The position numbers were made by a program, and so were the translations under genes. Below are positions 45,378-57,000 of a stretch of DNA of 64,000 bases, piece by piece. The stretch is from Pegoplata infirma (Eukaryota; Arthropoda; Insecta; Diptera; Anthomyiidae), in NCBI GenBank assembly GCA_963921195.1, contig OY992536.1, positions 97,303,550 through 97,367,549 on the forward strand, given 5' to 3'. Below the pieces are notes generated by a model, which was not told where the DNA came from, did no database searches, and saw nothing but the letters and a program-made list of their open reading frames with translations. Position 1 is the stretch's first letter. Every line of letters starts with the position of its first letter.

Positions 45378-45720
45378 GCATAGAGGGTATCGAGAGAACA
45401 GACAAATTGTCAAAACAAGGGTTTCAACCACGTCGTATGGTTGTTAGTTTCAAAAGGGACTACGATTTCACTATAATGTAAAAAGTTGAAGCTTTTTGGA
45501 TAAATACCAACATGGGCAAGGTTTCAAAAACTATGTAGAAATGCAATAATCTCAGGAAGAATCGTAGATTTTAAGTAGGGTTATTACCGGGAAATTGATG
45601 GACAGACGTCTATGACAAAAGAGCAGCTCAGATAACACGTGATAATTGTAGACTTTGTGGGATACATAGGGACAAAGAGACTGAAAGGGTGCAAGTCCTG
45701 CTTTAGACCCAGGGGACTAG
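45378..45720 (+). pseudogene. LINE RNase H end and Cys motif, continuation of the split copy
   Basis: GIERTDKLSKQG (about 45384-45425) corresponds to the GIEGNEKADELA part of the LINE RNase H domain, and DNCRLCG with ETERVQVL (about 45637-45695) to the C-terminal Cys motif. Removing the two hAT elements and the TA MITE joins it to 38985-39252. Frameshifted and non-functional. 45721-46560 shows no gene; it is AT-rich with GTTGTT-type words. Confidence 0.65.
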
Positions 45721-46579
45721 AAAAATTATATTTTGATCGACCCGCCCTGTTTTTTGCTAGAGTATAAAAAATTTGATTTTACTTATTTTTACACAAACAA
45801 ATTTTTCAAATCGACAATCTTAAATTCTTTTCCATCACAGTGTCTACGTATTAAGTATTAGGTACCTATGAAAGATCATGGGATTAAACTGTGTTGTGTG
45901 TGTTGCTAAATTAACTGTTTTGTCGGGTGGTTTAGCACGTTTTTGGTAGCGGCATATTTTTTTTTTCGGTGTTTGTTAATACCGCTTTTGGTGAGCGCTC
46001 AACATGTGTTGCATGTTGCTCCGTATGTTTTCATTCTTCTTAAAAGTTTGTGTAAGTTGGAATTGAAAAAAAAAAAATAGTTTGTTGACCAAGTGTTCCT
46101 AATGTATGCATTTGCATACATTCATGTGTACTCTTGCATATTTATGTATATTTGGCTGTATGTAGATCGGCTTAAAGTCAAGGCTTTTGTAATCTGTTTA
46201 AAATTTACTTTTTTGGTAGGATTACTATACTATGTATTGACATTACCAAGTGCATTACCACTATTTTAGTTTCGTTGTTGTTTTTTGGTAAAAAAAAAAA
46301 TATATATAAACATGGACATACTCGTACAACATACAAATCCAAATCACGCAATTTATTACAGTTTAATAAATCATCCCATGCAACTTGATTAAGCTCAATA
46401 AGGTATTAGACAAAATGACTGATACGTTTTTACAAATATAAAATTCATAATAACGTTGAATTATTTTTATTGAAGTTAGGTTATGTTGTTGACTTTTGAA
46501 CTACTATGTATTAGACCAGGCGCAGACCCAGCTCTTGGGTTTGGGGGTCGGGGACATTTTTTTACTCCAAAAAATATTT

Positions 46580-47885
46580 CTTACAAGGACACTAATTTTG
46601 TAATTTTACAAGCTTTTTACCAATAAAATTGTAAATTTACAATTTTTTGACGCGAAAAAACTTACAAGGAGGTTTCGTGACTTTACTAGATTTTTTGCTA
46701 CCTGCTATTTTACTGCACTGATAGAAAAACGCTTCATATCACTAATGAATGGAATTCATTAACATTGTTTCATTACAACAGTGAAATATTTCATATGCCG
46801 AATGAAATTTAATGCATTTTGTGCAAGATTTTTATAAATTTTGATTCATAAGATTTCATAATTTCATTAAAATCTGTCATTAGATTAGTGAAAAATTATT
46901 CCTTTATAAGAACAAATTATTTGTAACGAAATACATTTGCAAATTTTAAAATTTGCTATGTCTTTACCAAATTTTTTACAATTTTCCAAATCTAAGACAC
47001 TTTTTTTTGTAAACTTTAAGGAAAAGGAAAAATTTTATAATCCTGAAAAAAAATTTCTAAGTCCCACAATTTTTTAAAACACAAACAATTTTTTTCTGCG
47101 TTTTGGAGTTGAGAATATTATTTAAAATGATTTAAAATATATATATATATATTTTTATGCGTTTTAAGTGACATGTTACTATTGAACCGGCTTAGATTGT
47201 GTTTTTATGGGGCAGGTTCAGTGACACATCACATCTGATGTATTATTGCTTGACAGGCCTTAAAAATGCTTAATAAAAAATGTAAGTTCCGATTTTTTTT
47301 TTAAATCCCAGACACTAAATTTAACTAAAATAAAAAGTGGCATATATTCAATGAAAGTATTTCATAAGAGTTAAATACTTTTCGCATTAAAGTTATAAAC
47401 AATTTTCATAAAATAAAATTTATATTTTGTATGAACAAATTTCATTAATTTAATATAACTTGTTTCATTTTCATCATGATACCCATTTCAGTAATTTAAT
47501 GAAACCCTACATAGGTTCATTTTTTACGCCTTTTTATATAACACTAATGTAGATTTTCATTATTATCATGTACAAATTTCTATCAGTGTAGAATTCCTGG
47601 TAAAAATTACTAAATTTTTTGTAATTTTACTAGCTTTTTACCAATAAAACTGTAAATTTACAACTTTTTTGGCGAAATAAAACTTACAAGGAATTCTCGT
47701 GAATTTACTTGATTTTTTTTTTTTGTAAAAAAATCTTGGAAATTTGTAAAACTACAAAAAAAAATTGTAAAATTACAAAAAAAATGTAAATTTCGATCAA
47801 AAATGTTTTCTTAAAAAACAAGGAAAACTGTCAAATATTACGAGACTTTTTCTAGTAATATGACAAGGTTTTTTTTATGTGTTCC
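46580..47885. mobile_element. CACTCAAAA-family element, truncated, interrupted by a MITE
   Basis: The flanking parts (46580-46715, 47589-47885) align in reverse with the non-array parts of 40179-44340, including 'gaattctcgtgaatttactt' (47690-47710), the unoccupied counterpart of the array II target. The right end reads ACAAGGTTTTTTTTATGTG; the left end is not clear. Confidence 0.55.
46716..47588. mobile_element. TIR element, family CACTGATAGAAA
   Basis: 873 bp, ends CACTGATAGAAA and TTTCTATCAGTG. The flanks are TG on the left and TA on the right, which suggests a TA target with one change. The interior is rich in 'tttcatta(a)', 'aatgaaat' words on both strands. Non-coding. Confidence 0.68.
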
Positions 47886-48349
47886 ATTTAGAGATGTCAA
47901 ACGGGAAATCCCGATCCCAAAAATCCCAGGATTTTCGGGATTTATAAAATCCCGAATCCCTGGATTTTTTTAAAAAAGTTCCGAAAATCCCGAAATTTAT
48001 AACATTAAATTTTTTAACTAAAAACAAATCTCATTTGGATGAATTGAAATATTACTAATCAAAATCAAGCTAAAAATGTTCCTAGCGGTTTTGCAAAGTG
48101 GTATCTATAGCCTGTGCCGGTACAGCTTTTGGGTTTGGGGAGGGGAAAAGTTTTTTTTTACTTCGAATAAAAAAAAAATATCAATTTATCGTTGTCGGAC
48201 AAGCAAAAATAGGATACTTATTTTTTTTTTTTTGCAAAAAAAAAGTGATGACAGAGCTATAAAATCAAATAAAGCTATAAAATCAAATAAAAATCGGCTT
48301 GAGAACACTTGCAGCCGATTTTTCATTTAAAAATCAAAAAATTTCTTAA

Positions 48350-48850
48350 CGAAAAATTTCTCAGAATCTGAGACATTTTTCCTATAGAAAAATTTTCGGA
48401 TTTTAAGAACTTTTTTCCACAGAAAAAGACTCATATTCTTAAACTTCTTAACATAGAAAAAGTTTCATACTCTAAAGCATTTTTGAGATATTTTTCATAC
48501 AGAAAATGTCACAGATTCTTAAATAGAAAAAGTTTCATAGAAAAAGTTTTATTTTGAGAACTTTTTAATACAAATTCTGCGAACTTTTTTTCAATATAAA
48601 AAGTCCCAGATTCTGAGACCCTTTTTCCTATAGAAAAAGTCTCATACTCTGAGGCTTTTTTCAGAGAACCTTTTTCTTAGATAAAACGTCTCGAACTTTG
48701 GGGCTTTATTCCTACAGAAAAAGTCTGAGATTCTGAGACCCTTTCCTATTAGAAATTCTAAGATTCTGAGACGATTTTCCCATAAGAAAGTCTCAAGTTC
48801 TAAGACCTTTCCCTTATATAGAAAAAGTCTAAGATTTTGGCACATTGAAC
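48350..48850 (-). repeat. 35-bp minisatellite array 3, left part
   Basis: About 14 decayed units in reverse orientation ('cagattctgagaccctttt', 'cctatagaaaaagtctc'). It is cut at 48854 by a CACTCAAAA element; the array continues at 50155. Confidence 0.75.
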
Positions 48851-49139
48851 ATACACTCAAAAAAATAACTTAGTCAAAATATTAGTAAAAGGTGTTGTAA
48901 TTTACTTCAACCAAACTTTAGCAAAAAAAATTGTAAAAATTTAACTTTTACAGTTTTTTTTGGCAATTTACTATTGGTAAAATACAAAAATTTGTTGGTA
49001 CTTTTACTATATTTTCTTGCTAGTTTTTTTTTTTTATTTTACTATAATTTTAGCAAAAATATTAGTATTTTCCTTAAAGAAATGGTAATACTTTTTATTT
49101 TTTTTTTTCTTAGTTTTAAGAAAAAAAAAATTGTTTAAA

Positions 49140-49230
49140 ATTGCCAAGAAGAAGGCAAAAGATGATGCTGCCAACACCATAGCAAAGTCGCCATTCATCA
49201 ACTGCATGTGCGCTCAAAAATAGGCTATAC
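49140..49230 (+). pseudogene. Histone-H1-like fragment, short copy
   Basis: It encodes AKKKAKDDAANTIAKSP and ends in GCTCAAAAATAGGC, aligning with the second copy (49690-49810) around a deletion: 'gaaggcaaaaga(t/a)gatgc' and 'g(c/t)gctcaaaaa(t/c)aggc' are shared. It would not be recognisable alone. Confidence 0.4.
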
Positions 49231-49664
49231 AATCTTTAGTATTTTTTACCATATTTTTTTGCTAATTTTACCATATTTTTTGCTAATTTTATAGGAAATT
49301 TTTTTTAAAATTTGCCACCTAAATTGTTAATAAAAAGTTGATAATTTTGAAAAATTATTTTTTTAAAATTTTAACACATACTTAGATATCTAATCTTCAA
49401 TATCCAAAAGTTTTTTTTTTATTTTTTTTTTTTAAATACATGTGAAAAAAATTAAAAATTCGAAAAAAAATGTTAATTTTTCACAAATTTTACGTGAAAA
49501 TGTAAGAAATTTCTTGTGTAGACTACTACGCAATTCTCATTTGTTCTACTTAAGCTAAAAAAAAATGACGCAAAAAAAATAAAAAAAGTGAAGTGTTGTT
49601 CTTTAAATTTTTTGTTTAAAGTGTTGAAGTGAAAAAAAAATCATTTTGGATTTTGATGTTGTTT

Positions 49665-49830
49665 GAAGTCCAGTTACTGCAACTACAGCTGCTGAAAAGA
49701 AGGCAAAAGAAGATGCCATCGAGCCGAAGAAACCATCCAACAACTGAAGTAATAGTTGATGCTGCTATTACTACATTTAAAGAACGTGGTGCTCAAAAAC
49801 AGGCAAAAAAATTTTTAGTATATACACCAA
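49665..49830 (+). pseudogene. Histone-H1-like fragment
   Basis: One frame reads TATTAAEKKAKEDAIEPKKP, a Lys/Ala/Pro-rich tail like the H1 N-terminus. After a frameshift the next frame reads NHPTTEVIVDAAITTFKERG, which resembles the start of the H1 winged-helix domain (SHPPT..MVDAAI..LKERGGSS). The rest of the globular domain is absent. It lies inside a CACTCAAAA element, so it looks like a captured host gene piece. The call rests on motif memory only. Confidence 0.5.
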
Positions 49831-50154
49831 ATTTTAAATCAACAACTAATCAGAGAAAAAAATTACTAAATAAAACAGTTTTTTTTACCAAATTACAATT
49901 TTTTTTACTATTTCAATTTTACCATTTTTTTTTTGGTAATTTTACCATATTTTTTGATAATTTTACAAGGTTGATTTTTTAAAAAAAAAAATGGTATTCT
50001 TGTAATTTTACCATTTTTTTCCTAATTTTTTGATTAGCAAAATGGTTTTGCTAATATTACCAAAATTTTTGCAACGTCCAAAACTACAGATTTTTTTTGC
50101 TAATTTTAACCATTTTTTTTGCTAGTTTTACAATATTTTTTTTTTTTGAGTGTA

Positions 50155-51400
50155 GAAAAAATCTTATTTGTGAGACCTGTTTCCTATAGAAAAATTCTCA
50201 GATTCGGAAACTTTTTTTCCTATAGAATAAGTATTAAAGTCTCCTATAAAGAAAGGTCTAAGATTTCAAGACATTTTGCTTATCGAAAAGTTGGAAAAAA
50301 AGCTTTTCTGTATAAGTCACACACAAAACCTACTATGAGTCAAACAAACTATGTTACGTTTCGACACTGATGTATACCGATCATAGCCTAAGTAGTTAAG
50401 GCGCAGGTATACAAAACCATGAGTGATTTTCAGAAGCACAGGTTCTAAACTCATGGCAGGCTAGTCTGTTGATAAAAAAACATATAAAGAATTTTTCTAG
50501 CAAATATCAAACAATCAAATTAATGTAATTATCTACTGGTGGCGTAAAAGTGGCTACAGAAACCATAGTCTAGGCTAAATCCACATTTAATTTAATCTTT
50601 AGAAGACACAATTTTCTTCTTCAATCAAAAACACAAAACAACAAATTAAATACACTTGGCTTACGCCGAAAAAATATAATAAAACGAAAAAGTCTCAGAT
50701 TTTGAGACCTTTTGCCTTTCGAACTTTTCCTATAAAATGAATATCAAATTCAGAGATTCTGCAACCTTTATCCTATAGAAAAAATCTTAGATTCTTTGGC
50801 CACTTTCCTATCGAAAAAGTCTCAGATATTGCCACCTTTTCCTGTAAATAAGCCTCATATTCTGAGACGTGTTTCCCATTTTTTCTATAAAAATGTCTCA
50901 GTTTCTGGAACATTTTTCCTATACAAAAAGTCTCAGATTCTGAGACATTTTTCCCGTAGAAAAAGTTTCAGATTCTGAGACATTTTTCCTTTGAAAAAAT
51001 ATTTTGACATTTTTCCTATAGAAAAAGTCTTATACTCTGATATATTTTTCCTATAGAAAAAGTCTTAGATTCTGAGACATTTTTCCCATAGAAAAAGTCT
51101 CAGATTTTGAGACATTTTTCCTACAGAAAAAGTCTCAGATTTTGAGACATTTTTCCTACAGAAAAAGTCTCAGATTTTGAGACATTTTTCCTACAGAAAA
51201 AGTCTCAGATTCTGGGACATTTTTACTTTAGAAAGTCTCAGATTCTGAGACATTTTTCCTATAGAAAAAGTCTCAGATTTTGAGATATTTTTCCTATAGA
51301 AAAAGTCTTAGCTTCTGAGAAATTTTTTTTTATAGAGTAAGTCTCAGAATCTGAGACATTTTTCCTATAGAAAATGTCTCAGATTTTTCCTATTTTTTTT
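50155..51400 (-). repeat. 35-bp minisatellite array 3, right part
   Basis: Reverse-orientation units, well preserved at 50890-51360 where the period is clear ('cagattctgagacattttt' and 'cctatagaaaaagtct'). A SINE-like segment interrupts at about 50360-50690. Confidence 0.82.
50360..50690 (+). mobile_element. Probable tRNA-derived SINE, decayed
   Basis: A polymerase III A-box-like ATAGCCTAAGTAGTTAAGG (about 50381-50400) and a B-box-like GGTTCTAAACTC (about 50441-50452) are spaced as in a tRNA head. A body of about 220 bp follows and ends in 'aaaaaatataataaaacg' before the minisatellite resumes. The B box departs from GGTTCRANYCC at the last positions, so the assignment is moderate. Confidence 0.42.
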
Positions 51401-51644
51401 ATAACAAAACTGTCACGTTCACAATAATTTTCCCATAGAAAATTTCTTTTCACAATTCGGACTTCCAGATTGACAGATATTTTTTCACAAAAATGTTAAG
51501 ATTTCACAGTTTTTATTTAAAAATTTTTAGATTTTCCCTATAAAAATTTTTAGATTTTTCTTTTTAAAATATGTATTAAAATTTTTTGCGATGAAAAATT
51601 TTCGGATTTCAAAATTCTATTCCTGTGGAATTTTTTTTAGAAAT

Positions 51645-51780
51645 TTTTATTCTTTCCCCTTCTTTTTCTTTCTATTTCTTTTTTTCTTTCTGTTTTCTAT
51701 CTTTTTCTTTTTTTCTTTCTTTTCCTTTTTTTTATTTTTAAAATTTGGTCTGAAATTTCGCCTTTCCCCCCCCTTTGCAT
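51645..51780 (+). repeat. Polypyrimidine tract ending in a C run
   Basis: Long (CTTT)n-like sequence from 51650 to 51745, then CCCCCCCC at 51766-51773. The reverse complement of the same arrangement (G run, C run, polypurine) lies at 61640-61765. Both border minisatellite arrays, so it seems to be a terminal part of the minisatellite-bearing element. Confidence 0.65.
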
Positions 51781-52954
51781 GCTATAGCAAAATAATAAAA
51801 TAATGCTATTGATAAGCGTAAAAGTCTAATGAAATCTGCAAAATAAAATTATTTGTAGAACATTGTAACCTCTTCAACGCACGCTTAAGTGGTGCTCTAT
51901 GGGGATATTTTATAAAAATGACTAAAGTTATTTCTTAAGGTACCTACATACGACGCAATTTTATGCACAATATTTTTCACACAAATGGCATACATAACTG
52001 TACTTTATTAAATATTGGACTGTAGTAGGCAACGGTTGTCAATAACCAACAAAAAAATTTATAAAATTTTTACATATGATAGTCCATTGTTTTAAATATT
52101 TTTGTTGGTTATTGACAATCGTTGCCTTACTAGTTTAGTACAATTTCTTCGCCTTTCCAATTCCCATTGTGGATAGAGTCGAATATGTATTAATATTTTA
52201 GTTTGTGCACAAACGCTTTGTCATTAGACTCGTTTGCTACTTTGTAGTAAATCGTTTCTGTTTTTGCTAAATAATCTCGGCAATGGAATCTGACAAATTC
52301 CGAAACACTTGTCGATTAAGTCTTGCAAAAATGACCAACATAAATAAATTTGAAACAAAAAAAAATAATTTTCTTGAAAATTATGCTATGAGAATATCAT
52401 GGTTTTAATTAGTAAAGAAAATAATGACCTCGATCCAGAATAAACATCCTCAAAATAGTTTATATTAATCTTATTTTTTAATATAGGAAATATAAAATCC
52501 CGAAAATTCCTAAAAACCCAGAAAAACCCGGGATCCCGAAAAAGTCCCGAAAATCCCTTGATCCCGAAATTTCAATTTTGAAAATCCCGAATCCCGGGAT
52601 TTTTAAAAGTAAATCCCGTTTGGCATCCATAGTACCATTAGAAAAGGTGTGTTTGGTTATTTTAAAAATAATTGTATTATTTTATATTAAAAATTGAGAT
52701 ACAAATTTATGTTATTAAAATCTACACATTTAATGTCATTAAAACGGCTTTAAACGCACATTTTATACTGTACTGCACTATAAATATTTACGTAGAATAT
52801 TTTCCAACATAATGTTTATTCTTTGTCATAATGTTCGCTATTTCTCATCATGCATACTGTGTTTGAAACTATTTAAAAAGCTTTTTGGACTTAAAGCTTC
52901 AAAGTGGCTGTAGGTAAAGTAAAAGCTCTTAAAGGCTGACAACAATAAAAACAA

Positions 52955-53460
52955 GTAAGAAAGGTATAGTCGATCAAGGGCGACCATATGATACCATACA
53001 CTAGTGTTTTGATTTATTTTTTTATCAAAAGACCTATTTAACTGAAAATCGGTCGAAATTTTTATATGGGGGACTTAGTTCAAAAATGTTGCAATTATAT
53101 TCCGATTTGATTAGGTTACTAAAGTACACGGTTAACACCTAAAAATAATTTTTTTATCAAAAATTTCCGCTTTTATAAATTTTGAGGGAATTATGTGAAT
53201 ATCGGGAGGATGGTTTGTATGGGGACTACCAGAAGGACTGACCCGATTCCTTTAAAATTTGGAACGATAAATTATGCATACAAACTTTGATTACCTGCTT
53301 TCAAAGCGATATATATTATAATACGGTTATTAGAGTCATTTAAGACAAATCTATAGGGGACCTGTATTGTGCTCAAACCGATAGATGGACAGACGGACAT
53401 CGATAAATCGACTCAAAAAGTTGTCGAAGTTCATTTGGCAACTGTACAGTTTATTGGTCT
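52955..53460 (+). repeat. R-family dispersed repeat, long copy
   Basis: It begins 'aagtaagaaaggtatagtcg' and 'atcaagggcgaccatatgat', then 'accatacactagtgttt', and ends in a region with 'gacagacggacatcgataaa' and 'tcgactcaaaaagttgtcg'. Related pieces are at 740-985 and 31122-31180. The layout (self-complementary start, GACGGACAT block) suggests a non-coding mobile element similar in style to mini-me. 53461-54001 shows nothing I recognise. Confidence 0.55.
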
Positions 53461-54065
53461 AATGAATTAATAATTTCAATTACAATTCGGGTCTATTTTA
53501 GAAGTTTAGCCGAAACTGCTTTTAATGATTATTTGTTTTTTAATATTTTCAATTCTAAAGTCTTATAAGTAAATTTTCAATTCCGCTAACGGAATTCCAG
53601 ATTCGCTTTTGAGTATTTGTTCTTTCCAGTTTCTTGAGCTTTCCAGTTTCCTGAGCTTTCCCTGTTTAAGCAGATTCCTTTTTATTTTATTACTTACAGG
53701 AAGTTAAACATTTAAATTTATACTTTGCTCTTTTCTATTCAGCTTATTTATCCTCATGTAGCTTATACAACATATTTAACCATGATTTTTAGTTTGTCAT
53801 AAAATTGGCGCTTAAATAATGGCATTTAAGTTCACGCCAATGTTAATGTTAAAATTATAATCTATTCCTTTAGTGTTGTTCATGTAACCAACAAACACAC
53901 CTTTTTCAAGGCATCTAAATATTTACTTCGTATGAGAATTAGGAGGGCACTCATTTTTTTAGAACTTAAATTCGAAATAGATAAACGTTAAATATAAATA
54001 ACACTATGCAACAACCAAAATCGGAATGGGATGAAACAAAAGGCAGACAAAAGTTGATATATTCA

Positions 54066-57000
54066 CACACAGGGAAAAAATCATTTGGAACTCAGTTAAA
54101 ACTCCTCAAATTTAGTTTCAGAATATAAGTTTTAGTTATAACTATTTAAATTTAGTTACCATGATTTAAAAAACAAATTTTGTACCAAATATCTGAACAA
54201 ATTACCAAAAAACAATCACATTTTCAAAAAATATTGGTTGCATCTATTAATTTGAAAAAAATATTACTTCAAAAACGTTCATAATAGCCCGAACTATTCA
54301 TTAATATTTTGTTTTTTAATGCAATACATTTTTAATAACAAGCACAGAATATTAGTTCAGTATTATTAAAAATCAGTTACAGCAACTGATACTTGGAGTA
54401 AATTGTTTAAAATTTTTAAAAATTCAAAATACCTTTGAAATTTAAAATTTTAATGTAATACTATCTTCGAATTATGAGTTTTGGTACATACAATCATTTT
54501 TTAATTTTTATTAAAGTTACTGCAACTAATTGTATGTTGCTTCTAAAAAAACTCTTTTAAATTATTAAAACGTCATAAAAAAATAATATGTACTATAATT
54601 TTCTACAAAATATTTAAAAACAAATTTTATAAAGATACTAATTTAAAAAAATCAAATAAATATGAATCAAAAAGTACAATATACCATAAAATGTAAGTAT
54701 GTTAAAATCTGCGCAAAAAATACTATTTTAAATAATGATTGAATTTTTTTTGCAGAAAACGCTCACCATCAAAAGTTCATTCGTGCGGATTTTCCTATTG
54801 ATCTAAACAAAAGATGCATATCAACATTCCAAATAAGGTGGAAAATATAACTCTTTATTGAATATCTGTATTAAGACCAAATTTGAGAGGTTAGATGTTT
54901 GAATTAAAAATTGTGTTGATGTTTTCAAATTTTCTATAGAAAAATATCACTGAATATCAGAATTTTTCCATAGCGAAATGTCTGAGAATCTGAGGCTTTT
55001 TCTATAGGTAACATTCTAAGATTCTGAGACATTTTTCGAATTCTCAGATTCTACACCTTTTTTTATAAAAAAAAATTTCTTAGAATAAGAAAATTCTTCT
55101 GTAGAAAAACTTGCTCAGAATCTGATAATTTTTCTGTAGGAAAAATTTCTCAGAATCTGAGACTTTTTATGTAGAAAAAATGTCTCAGAGAGACATTTCC
55201 AAAGGAAAAATATTTTTAGATCTGAGATAGAAAAAATTTCTCCTAATTTGAAAATTTTTTCTGCAGGAGAAATGTCTCAGAATCTGAGATTTTTTTCTAT
55301 AGGAAAATTGTATCAGAATCTGAGACTTTTTCCATAGGAAAAATGTCTGAAAATCTGGGACTTTTTCTGTAGGAAAAATGTCTTAGAATCATATACTTTT
55401 TCTATAGGAAAATTGTTTCAGAATCTGAGACTTTTTCCACATGAAAAGTGTCTCAAAATCTGAAACTATTTCTATACAAAAAAGGTCTCAGAATCTAAAA
55501 ATTTTCTATCGAAAAAATGTCTCAGAATCTAAGACTTTTTCTATAGAAAAAAGGTCTTAAAATCTAAGACTTTTTCTATAGGAAAAATGTCTCAGAATCT
55601 GAGACTTTTTCTATTGGCAAAATGATTCAGAACCTGAAACTTTTTCTATAGGAAAAATATCTGAGTATTTGAGACATTTTCTATAGGAAAAATGTCTCAG
55701 AATCTGAGACTTTTTCTATAGGAAAAATGTTTCAGAATCTAAGACTTTTTCTATAGGAAAAATGTCTCAGAATCTGAGACTTTTTTGTAGGAAAAATATT
55801 TCAGAGTCTGAGACTTTTCAAAATTGTCTCAGAATCGGAGAGCTGTCTCCGAATATAATTGTAAGCCTTTTACTATAGGAAAAATGTTTCAGAATCTGAG
55901 ACTTTTTCTATAGGAATAATGTTTCAGAATCTGAGGCTTTTTCTATAGGCAAAATGTCTCAGAATCTGAGACTTCTTCTATAGGAAAAAAGTCTCAGAAT
56001 CTGAGACTTTTTCTTTAAGAAAAATATCTTAGAATCAAAGACTTTTTCTGTAGGAAAAATGTCTCAGAATCTGAGACTTTTTCTATAGGAAAAATGTCTC
56101 AGAATCTGAGACTTTTTTTGTAGGAAAAATATTCCAGAATCTGAGACTTTTTCTATAGAAAAAATGTCTCAGAATCTGATACTTTTTCTATAGGAAAAAT
56201 GTCTCAGAATCTGATACTTTTTCTATAGGAAAAATGTCTCAGAATCTGATACTTTTTCTATAGGAAAAATGTCTCAGAATCTGATACTTTTTCTATAGGA
56301 AAAATGTCTCAGAATCTGAGTCTTTTTCTATAGGAAAAATGTCTCAGAATCTGAGACTTTTTCTATAGGAAAAATTTCTCAGAATCTGAGACTTTTTCTA
56401 TAGGAAAAATGTCTCAGAATCTGAGACTTTTTCTATAGGAAAAATGTCTCAGAATCTAAGACTTTTTCTATAGGAAAAATGTCTCAGAATCTGAGACTTT
56501 TTCTATAGGAAAAATGTCTCAGAATATGAGAAATTTCCTATAGAAAAAATGTCTCAGAATCTGAGAATTTTTCTATAGAAAAAATATCTCAGAATCTGAG
56601 AATTTTTCTATAGAAAAAATGTCTCAGAATCTGAGAATTTTTCAATAGAAAAAATGTCTCAGAATCTGAGAATTTTTCTACAGAAAAAATGTCTCAGAAT
56701 CTGAGAATTTTTCTATAGAAAAAATGTCTCAGAATCTGAGAATTTTTCTATAGAAAAAATGTCTCAGAATCTGAGAATTTTTCTATAGAAAAAATGTGTC
56801 AGAATCTGAGAATTTTTCTATAGAAAAAAAGTCTCAGAATCTGAGAATTTTTCTATTGAAAAAATGTCTCAGAATCTGAGAATTTTTCTATTAAAAAAAT
56901 GTCTCAGAATCTGAGAATTTTTCTATAGAAAAAAATGTCTCAGAATCTGAGAATTTTTCTATTGAAAAAATGTCTCAGAATCTGAGAATTTTTCTATTGA

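Larger units (their letters stand above)
48854..50152. mobile_element. CACTCAAAA-family element with histone-H1-like segments
   Basis: The left end is CACTCAAAAAAATAACTTAG and the right end TTTTTTTTTTGAGTG, TA at 48852-48853 and 50153-50154. The terminal regions repeat 'taccatattttttgctaatt' words. The middle (49140-49830) holds two related segments resembling histone H1 coding sequence. Other members of this TA-targeted family are at 39253, 40179 and 46580. Confidence 0.72.
47889..52631. mobile_element. hAT-like element, family TAGRGATGYCAAACGGGA
   Basis: Inverted ends TAGAGATGTCAAACGGGA and, inward from the right, TATGGATGCCAAACGGGA. Flanking octamers GTTCCATT (47881-47888) and GTACCATT (52632-52639) differ at one base. 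Both subterminal regions are packed with ATCCCGA/TCGGGAT words (47905-48000, 52495-52620). Its interior is taken up by minisatellite array 3, a CACTCAAAA element, a SINE-like segment and a polypyrimidine tract. A second insertion, bounded by CTATAGC at about 48107 and 51782, may carry the minisatellite. Confidence 0.72.
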
